Assembly: GCA_024509875.1 (NCBI GenBank)
Contig: JAMPIV010017575.1
Coordinates: 33,501-97,500 of the forward strand
Origin: Oreohelix idahoensis
Taxonomy: Eukaryota > Mollusca > Gastropoda > Stylommatophora > Oreohelicidae
DNA: 64,000 nucleotides
Reading direction: 5' to 3'
This document shows, in pieces, positions 46,093-59,599 of the stretch. The notes below the pieces were generated by a model. The model was not told where the DNA came from and did not search any database. It saw only the letters and a list, made by a program, of their open reading frames with translations. The translations under genes and the position numbers were made by a program. Positions within the stretch are counted from its first letter, which is position 1. Each line of letters starts with the position of its first letter.

Positions 46093-46478
46093 CATTCATT
46101 CATGTCTCATTCATTCATGTCTCATTCATTCATGTCTCATTCATTCATGTCTCATGCATTCATGTCTCATTCATTCATGTCTCATTCATTCATGTCTCAT
46201 TCATTCATGTCTCATTCATTCATGTCTCATTCATTCATGTCTCATTCATTCACGTCTCATTCATTCATACCTCATGCATTCATGCCTCATTCATTCATGT
46301 CTCATTCATTCATGTCTCATTCATTCATGTCTCATTCATTCATGTCTCATTCATTCATGTCTCATTCATTCATGTCTCATGCATTCATGCCTCATTCATT
46401 CATATCTCATTCATTCATGTCTCATTCATTCATGTCTCATTCATTCATGTCTCATTCATTCATGTCTCATTTATTAAT
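46093..46478. repeat. 15-bp minisatellite (about 25 units)
   Basis: Unit TCATTCATTCATGTC with few variants (GCATTCATGCC, CACGTC, CATACC). All three + frames are open because 15 is a multiple of three and the unit has no stop. The resulting SFIHV-type repeat proteins are not believed. Confidence 0.95.
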
Positions 46479-46495
46479 TCATTCTTTCCTTGTTT

Positions 46496-46715
46496 TAGAC
46501 CGTCCGATTAGCTAAGCGCTTACAGGGGCTTCACGGCAAAGTAACTGGATTCCGAGATCAAAACCTGGCAGCGCCACGGTACAGTCTACCCAGCTGTTAA
46601 TGAGTACCTGACTCTTTTCTACAGTTAGAGAAGGCAAAAAGCAGCGAGATAAGGAACTTGTCACCCCACCTCTTTACAAAAGCCGGACCTAGTATGGTGA
46701 AATCTCTAACAATTT
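46496..46715 (+). repeat. tRNA-derived SINE
   Basis: The head has box A-like TTAGCTAAGCG (46507) and box B-like GATCAAAACC (46557). The body (GTTAATGAGTACCTGACTC, GAAGGCAAAAAGCAGCGAG, CCGGACCTAGTATGGTGAA) matches 57238-57357, showing it is a dispersed family. Confidence 0.75.
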
Positions 46716-49380
46716 TACACGTTACGGCAGTATCTACGCTTTTTACCCCTTGTTTTAATAATATAAACATTTTATATTATTTTATTTTAAACTGCACGAA
46801 GAGGAATTGAACTGATGCGTAATTTCTTCGTAGCTATCGTACGAAGTAAATTTGATGAAAAATAAAGCAAATATCTGACAGAAAATGTTCTTAAAAAACT
46901 GTAACATCCCTGCCGTATGTCATAAAGTTCATAAAGTTACTATTTGCAACTCTTTTCTGAATACTTGTTCGCAGTTATTCAAGTTGTCTTGATGTAAATC
47001 CAAGTTGTTTTGTCGTTTTCTTTTTTCAACTTTGCACTTCAAGTTTACCTAATATGAAGAGTAGATAAACAAATCACTTCAAATAACTTGCAGCCACAAT
47101 CAGAATCGGACAAAGAACATCAACCTAACGTTGTTTGTTTACTTAGAGCCGCCCTTTTTTTTAGCGATTGGTAATTTACGATTTATTCAACACAAATATT
47201 TCTAGTGAGCGATTTTTTTTTTTCTAATTAAAGTTTTGCCTCGTTGTGGCGAGCTGCGTCCCGTGTTATTAAGTGAGCTTGATTGCGTTAGTCGTGACCT
47301 GGGGAAAAAAACCTGTATTTCCCTGGGGTCTTTTATGAGACCGGGACTAAATAACCTCGATCGTCACATTTTCTTGTGCCATCTTGTAATTCATTCTGTG
47401 CTCTTCACTTCCTTTTTTCCCCACCTCTAACAGTATTTGGATTTTTCTGTTCATTGTTCACACTTGCTTCCATCAATTCTTGTCATGTCGGGGCTTCATC
47501 GACCATCTTTACTGATTATAGTAATCACTTATTTTCGTTTGATCCCACATTGACACCTGGATCTGTGGAGTGAAATGTTGTTTACAAATGCGTAACACAC
47601 TTCGACCTGACAGGAGTGGAGCGCCCGATTAATACGTAAATAACGCTGAGATGGCCACCGTCAGTGCCTTATCACTGATAATATTTTCTGTCTGGCTGAG
47701 TTGTTGCTTGAAAGTTGTTTGCTGGATGAGGAAAATTATATAATCATTTCCGGGCAGATGTGTTGTAGGCAATGGTTACGATAAGTTATCCATCTTGAAA
47801 AAGATTGTCTGTGATAGATCTATGAAGTCGTGAGTGTAACAATGATCGTTAACGAACGGAAGACGAAATACCTTAAATGGGAAGTGACTTGTAATAATCA
47901 CATTTCCTGTGTCACGCAGGAATTTTCAATGGCAGGGTAGTGGGAATATACCCCTACCAATATACAGAAATTGCATGCTGGTGGTTTGGTATTTGAGATG
48001 TTAAAATACAACATTTATGATTGGAGCCTTGTCATATAGAAACAATCTGAATGCGTGGGCCGAATGTTGCCGTATAATCTAGCACTTTTAGAGTATACGG
48101 CACTGATAAATTCAACTCCTCAAGAAGACAGTCAGACAAGCCAGAATAAGGAATAGGATCAGGATTCCACTTTAAAGGACCGGACAACGCGTTAGAGCAT
48201 CTTGTGGACTTACACCCCAAGAAAAGTCTACCTTTATTGACACGGGAAGCCTGGAATTCTAGGAACCTGAACACTAAGTCATAGTGGGATTTTATTGTAA
48301 AGTAATACCCCACACACTTGTAAGAGACATCTTAACCACGTTGCCGAAATTATTTCACTGAGATAAGAAGTCCGTATTGCCAAAACAAGTTATTTGGGGT
48401 AGGTTGTACATTTTATCATTCTATGTTTTGCAATGTTAACATGTGAAAATTGCTCGGGGATATCCAAGTCATACGAGGCAGGCAACCTCAGCATATAGAA
48501 TGATGGTTTCGTGAACCACCACTGCAAGAGCTGGTGCCTGCTGCTTCCAGGTTTCTCACTGAGAAGCAAAAGCAGAGGTAGTCTAAAGTTCCTTTGGAAC
48601 AAGGAGTAGGCGATGACAGAAGTGATGTACATACTTATTATATTAACCTTTTCAACCAGTGCAAATATATGTAGACATGTGTTATATAAATGCAATGGGT
48701 TTTCTCTGCTCACTGGGATTAATATTAATGTTCAGAGAGGGTACAGTTTTGAGGCAGATGAGAGGGTGCAATGAAAGAGAGAAACACCTGATTTTCGTGG
48801 GACTATCTTTGTCTCTTACATTTTTGCTTTACCACTCCTCAGACATGTTCACGTTCCGCCAGGTAATTAGACCAGCCAGCCGGGTATACGTTATCACATA
48901 AGCCGGCTAACCCATTTGAACGTGACTGTCCAACATTTGAACCCAGGTGGATAGCGACTATCCCTGTGCTTGCACAAGACGGGAGTTCACGAAAGACTTA
49001 AAGAAAGCCACACTGCCTGTCGGCGACCTTGTCTGGTGGACAGACGAAACACAGGTATAAATACGTAATTAGTTTCCGCTGTCCCTATCTGTATCAAGAT
49101 TACAGATAACCCGTCTGGGCAGAAGGTATTATCGAGGGATGTCACAGATTTGTTTGTATGAAGATGCCATCGGAAGTATTACGACTTTTTAGACAGAGGT
49201 CACGCGTGGAATATTAAATGTAATATTTTAAAACACATTGGGGGATATTTTGAATTAAAACATCCCAACCCAGTGACAGAGAGATTTTATTGGTGTGATT
49301 TGAGATGCCGGAATAAACAATGAATTCCATTGGAAACTTCGGCGGAAGTACAATCTGTGATTGAACTGAGAAGTGGGAAA
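46716..49380. other. Mostly unannotated; includes one copy of a dispersed repeat
   Basis: No gene supported. A dispersed-repeat copy lies at ~48463-48575 (GAGGCAGGCAACCTCAGCATAT, AACCACCACTGCAAGAGC). Confidence 0.35.
48463..48575 (+). repeat. Dispersed repeat family R (SINE-like)
   Basis: A recurring module: GAGGCTGGCAA-C-T-A-ATAT, then 20-30 bp later AAACCACTACTGCAAGAGC and GGTGCCTGCTGC. Copies by eye: 48463-48575, 50222-50340, 53965-54062 (reverse), 57775-57925, 59410-59560, 62170-62315. They are diverged; borders are approximate. Confidence 0.5.
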
Positions 49381-49772
49381 TACAGGGTGGTCATAAAGTC
49401 TTTCCCTGATTTCAAAAATTTAAAAAAAGAAAAGTATTCTGTGCAGAGACACTTGGTTTTTTGGAAATTATTCCAGAACTAAAACAGTTTTTTATGCTAT
49501 TTGTAGATTTGAACATTTGCAATTTTCAACACTAATATTCGAGGGATTGCAAGTTCTCTTGAGGCACGATAGGTTGATTTCTGAGGACTGCGTTGAAACG
49601 CTGTGCGCACTGCGTCCACAGTTTCTTCACTCACACGAGGCCTACCTGCTCTTGGCATGTCACCGACGCTGCCAGTGTCCGTAAACTTTATATACCAAGC
49701 TTTGATGCTTTTAACATCTGGAGGATCTCGTCAAAATTTGAAATCAGGGAAAGACTTTATGACCACCCTGTA
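49381..49772 (-). mobile_element. Mariner-type deletion derivative (388 bp, perfect TIRs)
   Basis: The first 36 bases (TACAGGGTGGTCATAAAG and on) and the last 36 are exact reverse complements: 34-bp terminal inverted repeats inside a TA target duplication. Inside, the minus strand encodes a transposase N-terminus fragment (FTDTGSVGDMPRAGRPRVSE, then AFQRSPQKSTYRASRELAIP), but the DDE catalytic part is missing. It would need transposase in trans. Confidence 0.93.
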
Positions 49773-51069
49773 TAATCTAGCAAACTCAGCTTCGCAACTT
49801 CATACGAGCAACTCCCAAAAAGCCAGAAAGAGAAGGATCGGACCTAGAATTCCATACTTATAAGTAACAGATCGAAGTATTTGGGAAACTTAAAACCTTA
49901 AAAAGTAAGCTCGCCTTTATAAATACTGAGACTTGATACTTAAGGGACCAGGATTTTCAAATAACAAGGCTGGAAACCTAGGAATTGGATCACAAGTCCT
50001 AGAGGAATTAAACACAAGTTTTCCTAGGCCAAGTGATTTCGCAGAACACCCATCGTCAGAGGAAATACGTCTAATTTCCCAGACCAAAGTGATTTCGAAG
50101 TTTCTAATACAAAGCTGCGTCTATCCAAAACTGTGCAAAGAGATTGTATAACCCAAAACATTGGGGTAAGTTGTAAACATTTATTTAACAAATGTGAAAT
50201 TTGACGTGTTTCTTGCTTAGTGGTTATAAATGAAGCTGGCAATCTCAACATATGAAAAGAGTATATTCATAAACCACTACAGCAAGTGCTAGTGATTGTT
50301 TCTTGCTAGTCGTGCGGTCAAACCCGACAGCAGAGGTGACCCTAGACTCCGACTGGAGTAGTGATGAGTGATGACTACATCATATGGGCCTCAAGTGTAG
50401 CATATCATTTTGTGAGATTTATGTAACTTGTTAATGTTAATTCTGGCACACATTATTATTCAAGCTGTCCAGACACATTTCCCAGTTAATACTCAGAAGA
50501 ATATTGGTGAATTTTAATCATATTCATTGTGCCACGTTATCTGCTCAAGTATTTAATTCTTCTGAGAGATTAACATTGGTTTGTGGACAACGGAAGAGTG
50601 AGCTTATTAGAGTGCGTCAAACAAATGTACTTAGCAGAGAGGCATTTGTTTCCTATTGTGTCCAATAGTTTGTGGAACGAAGCTATAAGACCGTTCGAGG
50701 ACGAAGCGGAAAGAATGACTTTTCTACGCCTTAGTTGTGAGATCAGGGAATCAACACTGACCACCTACATTAGACGAGTTAGGCGAAGAAGTTCCCGCAT
50801 CACCTGAAAAGTGACGATACAACGGCGGCAGGACTCACGTATACAAGCTAAGTGCTTATTAACAGGCAAAAGCAACGGACATTGATAAACCCCTCTATTT
50901 AATCTCCGTGAGGAGAAAATTTGAGTCCAATATAAATTTTCACCAAATTTTCCATATTTATTTTAACTGTTAAAGACTAATTCATTATTAAAATTGTTAC
51001 ATATTGTTTTAAAACTAAACAATCATAGTCGGTTCAATTTTTGTTTATGTATGAAAGCAAACGTATGAG
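49773..51069. other. Mostly unannotated; family R copy at ~50222-50340
   Basis: A 74-codon + frame at 50583-50807 looks weakly protein-like but is unassigned. Nothing else recognised. Confidence 0.35.
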
Positions 51070-51222
<153 letters not shown>

Positions 51223-51416
51223 AAGCTACCGATCGCACTAAGTGGCGATGCTATTTACGGCGCCACCTCAGATTGGGCGAAGCTCACACAACTAGCAGAG
51301 GAGGGGAGAAAACGTCGAAAATAAGCAGCTGAGGGCTGTCACCTCAGTGGCGCATTCCCATAGTCAGTTATGACTGAAGGGGCTATTATTATTATTATTA
51401 TATTATATTATATATA

Positions 51417-51482
51417 TGTGATGGGGCCGGAAAGACACCCGGCTTCCCCCTTCACGGAAAGACACCCGGCTTCCCCCTTCAC
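51417..51482 (+). repeat. Remnant of the 5' LTR
   Basis: Start of the LTR with a 27-bp tandem repeat (GGAAAGACACCCGGCTTCCC at 51428 and 51455). The 3' LTR has the same pair with changes. Beyond 51482 the sequences no longer match. Confidence 0.82.
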
Positions 51483-51514
51483 GTAAAGAATTGTAAACAC
51501 CCAGCGGTGCGGTA

Positions 51515-53048
51515 TTGCAGCAAGATGGCTTTGGTCAATGCGCCTGTGAAGGTAGTACACGTGGAATGCCAGAAGTAAGGCTATTTGATGGAAAGGCAAA
51601 TCCCACTTGGCAAAAGTTTGTGGAAGATGTAGAGGCCGTGTGGAAGATGGCGCCCTTTTGCGCAGAAGTCAAGGTAGACATGATCTGGAACAACGTTACA
51701 CCATGGGTCTCTAGGGAATTACGAATACGTGGCGGAGCCAAGGCCAGCCCTGAGCAGTTACTCAAGATAGTAGAGGAAGCTTACAGCGAGCAACCACCAG
51801 TCAGTGAGATGACCAGGAATTTCCAGGCCGGGAGTCAGGGGCCTAGGGAATGTTCTGTTTTCTTGGGAGGCAAAAATCCAGAGACACTGATGCAGATAGC
51901 AAGTGCAGAAGCCCACAGTAAAGAGGAGGCACTCAAAGCAGAATTATCTCTCCTAAAGGCCCAACTAGCACAGATGTCACAGGCCAGTACGCGAGCACAA
52001 GAGGAGGTGCAGAGAAAGAGAGCACCATGCCAACCGCGGGAACAGCCAACGCAAGACGAGGAGTTGTGTTCGCAGGAACCGCAACTAGCCCTTCTTGTAT
52101 GTGAGAGTCAGGCTGTTGTCAAGGAAAGCTGTGAGCTGACAGCACCAACAAACGCAGTTGCACCGACAAGGCGAAAAGGTATGTGCAAGTGGTATAGTGT
52201 CCACAGGGGATGAGGGTTCATCACGCCAGATGATGGAGGTATTGATGTATTCGTACATCAGACCAAGATCTTCAGAAAGGGATTCCGGAGTCTGGCGAGG
52301 AATGAACGAGTAATTTGACAGCAAACCATCGGTCCAGGGCATGGAAGCAATTTATGTATGCGGCATTGGCGGTCAAGAGTGTAAGGGCAGCAGGAGGTGA
52401 CCCATGGCACAGAGGAAGCCCAGAAAGATAAGATGCTGCAATTGTGGAGACCTATCAGACCACATGGCAGCCAAGTGCCCTCAAGGCCCGCTTCCGAAGA
52501 GATGTTTTCAATGCAAATCCACTGAACACTTGATATCTGCCTGTCCCTCAAGGAGCTCTTTCCCGAGAAGTACTGCCACAACCAGGTTGCCTTTAGGGCG
52601 CAAGCCAAGAGATGGCCACGTCAACTGTCACACTAAGGGCGCCGAGAAAATTGGCCGTCGTCTAGGGGAGGAAACCCGTCCTAAGCAGATAGGAGGGAGT
52701 GCAAATCAAGGTTTAGCAGAGGAGACTCATCAAAAGCAGATTGTGGGGAACGTAAGCCACCGTCCACACAAAATGAGTGTAAAACCCGTCAGGAGCAATC
52801 CCCCTTCAAAGTCGACAGCTGCAAGCACTGACAGGCAGATGTCACGGGCAGGCAGCGACGCGGCACAGGTGAGCGAGTCTTCTAGACCACAGCAACTGCC
52901 AGCCCAACAACGTAAGGACATGACGACTAAGAGAGTCCCCAGCCGGGTTGTACCTATTCCAGAAGCCCAGCCCAAAGCATCGCCGCTCAGAAAGAGTCCT
53001 GCGCAGCACCAACGATCTGAGAGATTTCAATTGAAGTGTCAGAGGTAG
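51515..53048 (+). pseudogene. gag with two zinc knuckles (frame-broken)
   Basis: The N-terminal frame (51515-52213) has LFDGKANPTWQKFVEDVEAV, like capsid N-termini of Ty3-type gag, and a Glu/Ala/Gln-rich helix. The C-terminal frame (52404-53048) has two CCHC knuckles, CCNCGDLSDHMAAKC and CFQCKSTEHLISAC, then a basic Ser/Pro/Lys-rich tail. About 190 bp between them is out of frame. The likely original start is near 51525-51570 (MPEVRLFDG). No protease, RT or integrase follows; the polypurine tract comes 27 bp after the stop. Probably a deletion derivative or non-autonomous element. Confidence 0.85.
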
Positions 53049-53075
53049 TGATGTTGTCGGGACGACAACAAAATC

Positions 53076-53085
53076 AGGAGGGAGA
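53076..53085 (+). promoter_or_regulatory. Polypurine tract
   Basis: AGGAGGGAGA, two bases before the TG of the 3' LTR at 53088. Confidence 0.85.
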
Positions 53086-53087
53086 TA

Positions 53088-54551
<1,464 letters not shown>

Positions 54552-54965
54552 ATACCTAGACATATATTTACCTCTAAACAGAGCTATATCATTTTAAGAG
54601 GAATTCGCTGAATTAACCCAGCTGGGGGCTTGAACGGACTAAAAACCATTGCTTAAATCCTTCACAAAAGGCGACGGACAGATATAAGTTAACAGTTGCT
54701 GAGCTATGCCGCATGGTTCTTGACTTCTGATTTATCTTGCGAAGGCTCCCTTCGGACAGAAGCGCCATTACACTTCTATCTACATCTCTGCCAAGAGTAA
54801 TCTTGTGCGTAAGTAAACACCTTTATCGACCCATTTAGATACTTTTGAGTTTTGGCCATTGTTGGGCCACTAGTGCAAAGCAGGGGAGGCAATCGGTGAC
54901 ATAGTTGCGGCTTCACAACAGAAAGATTTCATAGTAGTGTTTTTACGGCAGTTTTCAATTGTATT

Positions 54966-55122
54966 TACTTACTTATTTACTTAGTCATTCCTCGTCTACC
55001 GTGAGGTGTAGAGGTTTGGAATGGAGGGCGCCATACTATCCTATCGGCTGTCTTACTCCTGCCTGGTTCCTTTCTAGCCCTTGATCCTTCAAAGATTGTC
55101 TAATGTTGTCCTCCCAGCCGAT
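54966..55122 (-). pseudogene. LINE-2 3' fragment with TAAG tail
   Basis: The + strand begins CTTACTTATTTACTTAGTC, the complement of the LINE-2 3' tail, followed by ~140 bp matching 41700-41830. 5'-truncated. Confidence 0.85.
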
Positions 55123-55984
55123 TCAATAGCGATCATCATCAGATCGAAGAACAATTGTGTGGACTCTACAATATCTCCATATCATCGGAGCACATAAAAA
55201 TACGTCCACACATTCTGACGGACACCTTTCAAAGAGCCGTGAAAGTTAACCGTTAGGTTCCAAAGCAGAGGATGCTTACGTCACACGCTTATTACAATCT
55301 ACGTCATACTTTAAATAAATGGTACGCTGTTGAGCATAGTGCGTTATCGTGCCATCTCATCTTGCGCACAAGTAAATCGTCCTAAAGAGTATATGCCTGT
55401 ATGCAAGAATGAGGTGTAACAGGAACGAACACTGCCAGTAGATTGTGTGGAGAAGCCGTGACGTTGAAATGGAATGGAAATGAATGTAATAATCACATGC
55501 TAATTAGTATCGCAGGACATGCAGAAGAAAGGGCACAATATAATTAAATTCTCTCTCCTACCTGTCATGATTTGGCGGGCTACTTGCTCGCATAATTATG
55601 ATTTATCAGACCGAGGTTAACTAATATTAATGCCTGCATTGATTATTTGATTACGAGAAGACAAGCACATCACGTCTGCAGTCTATGCCGGACAATTTTC
55701 CCAGGCAATCCCTGCTACATGCAGTAACATGGCCTGTTTGTCATCATTATCAAACGATCACCTTATGTCAGCTCTCTTGTTTCCCACTCATCCATAATTT
55801 CTTTCATTTGTTATTTGTTTCTTGTCTACGTTTCCATAGAATTTTTTTTCATCAGAATAATTTCCATGTATGCTGCATACGAAGCACTAAGAAACTATCT
55901 CAGCTGACGCACTTACTGGAAGATTGCAACAAAGTAGTAGTCATGAGAATTTTGGGAAGGTGTCCAAACCACTTCATTGTCTGT
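55123..55984. other. Unannotated sequence
   Basis: No recognisable element. The + frame at 55685-56293 runs into SINE and reversed LINE sequence and is not a gene. Confidence 0.35.
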
Positions 55985-56082
55985 CTAAAGCCTGTGTTAT
56001 TAGCAAAGCAGTTAGGACGCTGGCCTCAAGCGCCGATGTTATCGGTTTCCAGGATCAAAACCTTTCAACGTTACGCTCCAGT
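55985..56082 (+). repeat. SINE head (tRNA-like), cut by a LINE tail
   Basis: TTAGCAAAGCAGTTAGGACG resembles box A and GGATCAAAACC box B, as in the SINE at 46496. It stops at 56082, where the reversed LINE-1 tail (ATCA)n begins. Confidence 0.6.
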
Positions 56083-57237
56083 ATCAATCAATCAATCAAT
56101 ACCCTTTAGCTCCCCGAGGAGCATAGGCCTTCAACAAACACATGCCAAGTCTTCCTGTCCTGTGCCATCAGCTCAAGTTCTTTCCATGTTTTCCTCATCA
56201 TTTTCACCTCTGTTTCCAGTTCTCTTCTCCATGTTTTTTGTTTACCTCTGCCTCTCTTTCCCTGTGGTTTCCAGAACAAGGACTGCCTTGTAATACTATC
56301 AGTAGATTTCCTCAATGTGTGTCCTATCCATCGTCAGTGTCTTGTTCTCATCTCTTGTTACACTGGCACTTGTCTGGTTCTTGTCATCTCTTGTTACAAT
56401 GGCACTTGCCTGGTTCTTGTCATCTCTTGTTACACTGGCACTTGCCTGGTTCTTGTCATCTCTTGCTACACTGACACTTGCCTGGTTCTTGTCATCTCTT
56501 GTTACACTGGCACTTGTCTGGTTCTTGTCATCTTTTGTTACACTGGCACTTGCCTAGTTCTTGTCATCTCTTGTTACACTGGCACTTGCCTAGTTCTTGT
56601 CATCTCTTGTTACACTGGCACTTGTCTGGTTCTTGTCATCTCTTGCTACACTGGCACTTGCCTGGTTATTGTCATCTCTTGCTACACTGACACTTGCCTG
56701 GTTCTTGTCATCTCATGTTACACTGGCACTTGCCTGGTTCTTGTCATCTCTTGTTACACTGGCACTTGTCTGGTTCTTGTCATCTCTTGTTACACTGGCA
56801 CTTGCCTGGTTCTTGTCATCTCTTGCTACACTGACACTTGCCTGGTTCTTGTCATCTCTTGTTACACTGGCACTTGCCTGGTTCTTGTCATCTCTTGTTA
56901 CACTGGCACTTGCCTAGTTCTTGTCATCTCTTGTTACACTGGCACTTGCCTGGTTCTTGTCATCTCTTGTTACACTTTGCCTAGTTCTTGTCATCTCTTG
57001 CTACACTGGCACTTGCCTGGTTCTTGTCATCTCTTGCTACACTGGCACTTGCCTGGTTATTGTCATCTCTTGCTACACTGGCACTTGCCTGGTTCTTGTC
57101 ATCTCTTGTTACACTGGCCCCTTCCTGGTTCTTGTCATCAGTTCTACTTTGGTGAAATTGTCATACCATGCCAATCCTTCTATTCTACACAAGCATCTAT
57201 TTATGAAAGTCTTTGACTTTTTGATTGTAACCCTCTA
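56083..57237 (-). pseudogene. LINE-1 C-terminal part containing a 36-bp minisatellite
   Basis: Minus strand, 5' to 3': KTFINRCLCRIEGLAWYD (57200-57150), then a long 36-bp repeat, then RWIGHTLRKSTDSITRQSLFW, GKRGRGKQKTWRRELETEV and DRKTWHVFVEGLCSSGS, then a (TTGA)n tail at 56100-56083. These are the normal last segments of this LINE's protein, so the repeat lies inside the ORF. It has stops and is inactive. Confidence 0.9.
56330..57146. repeat. 36-bp minisatellite (about 22 units)
   Basis: Unit TTGTCATCTCTTGTTACACT + GGCACTTGCCTGGTTC with scattered single-base variants and one short deletion near 56976. 36 bp equals 12 codons, so all + frames give 12-residue repeats; these are not genes. Confidence 0.96.
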
Positions 57238-57357
57238 GTATACCCACCTTTTAATGGCTACCTGACTGTACTCTGGGGTTAGGGAAGGCAAAGACAGCGA
57301 GGAAGGTAATTGGTCACCTTATTTCATAAAGAGCTGGACCTAGTATAGTGAAGATTC
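57238..57357 (+). repeat. SINE body inside LINE-1
   Basis: TTAATGGCTACCTGACTG, GGGAAGGCAAAGACAGCGAG and GCTGGACCTAGTATAGTGAA match the SINE body at 46590-46715. It sits between LINE-1 segments KIRIF (57358) and KSKTFIN (57237), replacing ~20 codons. Confidence 0.78.
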
Positions 57358-57660
57358 TAATTTTGTTCTCAGAGTATATAGCTGAGAAGTTTCTTATTGG
57401 TCGAAGGGCATTAAAAGCGCATCTGTCTTTATTTATCTTTAAGCAGACGTCACCAGCTGTTCCCCCGCCTTTGTCAATGTTACTCCCGAGATATGTAAAG
57501 ATTTTTACTTCTTCAATGACTTGATCATTGATCTTTACCGACTCCGTCTGCCTATTATGTATTCTCAGTTCTTTTGTTTTATTTACATTTATGTATAGTC
57601 CCATTTTTGCTGCTTCTTTAACTATAATCTATTTGTTTTCTCTTTCATACATTGCTGTCA
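57358..57660 (-). pseudogene. LINE-1 RT C-terminal segment
   Basis: MGLYINVNKTKELRIHN, FTYLGSNIDKGGG and ALRPIRNFSAIYSENKIRIF match LINE-1 at 31650-31920, in reverse orientation. Confidence 0.85.
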
Positions 57661-58017
57661 CTTCACTCCCCTACAGTAATATCTACAATATGACTACCAT
57701 TACCTTACTTATAAAACTGCCCCGTGTAGATCCATGGAATCTCTGAAAGGCAACGAAAGAACAAGAATACTACTCACTCATGCTTGTTGTAAAAGGCGAC
57801 TAAAATACGGCTCTGCATGTTTGATGGCAACTTCATCATATCAAATATTGCTACATAAACTATTACTGTAGAGACATGGGTTGTGAAAAAAGTTCCATGC
57901 CAGTGAGCTAGCGGTTTATTTTTTGTCTTTTCAAAGACAATTGAAATGAGAGACAAGCTAAATGGTATCAGATAAGATTTATTTGCCTCTACACATCATC
58001 AGGACCACTTGTGTGTT
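57661..58017. other. Unannotated; family R copy at ~57775-57925
   Basis: Contains GATGGCAACTTCATCATAT and TACATAAACTATTACTGTAG, a diverged member of dispersed family R. Confidence 0.4.
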
Positions 58018-58630
58018 ACTGGGGTCCGAAAGGGGAGAAAAGAATAATAACACTGTTCCCTAACAAAACATGTTGTAAAAAGCGATTAAGAAGGGCTGGG
58101 CACGGGGACTGTTCCTTCATCCTGTAAAAAAAAAAATATCAAACCACGAAAACTTCAACAAACAAAGACAGATCAACTAAGGAAAATAAAACTCAGTCAT
58201 CCAAGATATGAGAAGGTCCTGTAGCAAGGAGGCAAATGACTCAACATAGAGAAAGCCAAAACGTGTCTGTGTTGCTGACTTACCTTCTTTCTTCTAGGAT
58301 AACTTCCTGATGTGGCACTTGTAATGTTTGAACACTGAACGAAAAAGGGAGGACGGTACAGGTGGCAGCAGAAATGAGGGACTATAAGATCTATGTCCTG
58401 GGACTGTGATAAACAAGGTGGAAAGGGGTAGATAAACATGAGGCAATCCTAGTTCTTGAACCCTCAGAGTAAGACAGGCAGAGGTAGACGAAGGAACACA
58501 AGGAGAAGAGAATTGGACACAGAAGTGAAAATGAGGAAAGAGCTTGAGCACGTAACAGGAGAACTTAGAACATGTTTGTTGAAAGCCTATGCTCCTGTTA
58601 GAGCTAAAGGGTATTTGATTGATAGATCCC
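58018..58630 (+). pseudogene. Internally deleted LINE-1 (5' end fused to 3' end)
   Basis: 58018-58310 matches the LINE-1 5' UTR seen reversed at 18840-19100. 58325-58450 is the endonuclease start (GRTVQVAAEMRDYKIYVLGL). From ~58455 the sequence is the LINE C-terminus (GRGRRRNTRRRELDTEVKM, LLKAYAPVRAKG) and the 3' end with a TTGATTGATAG tail. Several kilobases of RT are missing at one junction near 58455. Confidence 0.8.
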
Positions 58631-59599
58631 CCGGGAATTACACGGGGGCGCTCATAGTCATTACTTGCTGTTTTTCGCACTGGATTTCCTGGCATGCGTG
58701 ACTGCGTGTCTATATATACACCGTACTCACATACGTATCAGGCTTTTAATACAACAAATTTGAGACTTCACCTTCATCTCATGAGCACGTTTAAAGCTCG
58801 CATAACATAAACCCGCCCATATTTCGTGTTATCGACTTGTTTTTCGCTCACCACTTCCCCGCAGATAACGTCTCTTTGTGTTTGACCACGGACATACGTG
58901 CCGCCTCACAATTACCTAATCCTCTGTCCGTAAATTACCTAATAGGACGCAGAGATCCCGCATTATCTTTCATGGCCATTTTTAATCTCGGAATTCTTCC
59001 GCCCAAGCTTTGAAGATCCGCCAGGGATCTCCCAGCCTTTATTAAAGCGGTTACAGCGAAATTATAGAGGTGATGCGCAGAGATAAGTACACGCAACTGG
59101 CAAACCGGAACTGAATATGGAGCCAGACTTCTGATTCCCAGCTTTATAATTATGTCGTACGTCTTTCTGGTGAAGATCTAACAGGAAATAAAGTGTATAA
59201 TAAAGGATATCAGCGAAAAATGTAAATCTACTGACTGGGCACTTTATATTATTTGGACATTAAGGGCGGCAAGAGATAACGTTTGGCGACAGTCTGGCCT
59301 GGTCAAGATGTGAAGATGATATACACGTATTTACTATTCAGCACGGCACCAAGTCAAGTTCCCAGACTTCTCTTCAGAGACAAAGAATAGGTACACGGCT
59401 CCTTCAGGCGTGTCGTAGAAGGCTACTAATATGAGGTTGTGTATGGACCTGGCAAGGTCAACATGTAACATAAATTACTACAGAAACAACCGCTGCAAAA
59501 GCGTGTGAATGCCCGGGGCAGGATTCCTGTCAGAGGGAGGCACCTTTAGGGGTGGCACCATTCTCCATAGGGATAGAAAATGAAAAGGAGTGCATGGAT
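58631..59599. other. Unannotated; family R copy at ~59410-59560
   Basis: Only the repeat (GTCGTAGAAGGCTACTAATATG, CTGCAAAAGCGTGTGAATGCC) is recognised. Confidence 0.4.

Noticed and set aside
46059..46515. Long repeat proteins SFIHV / MSHSF
   Set aside because: All three frames of a 15-bp minisatellite are open; composition reflects the DNA repeat.
50583..50807. 74-codon + frame with acidic/basic residues
   Set aside because: Could be an exon, but no splice context, homology or repeat origin can be shown.
56142..57238. 299-codon and shorter Cys/Leu/His-rich repeat ORFs
   Set aside because: Product of the 36-bp minisatellite lying in a reversed LINE.
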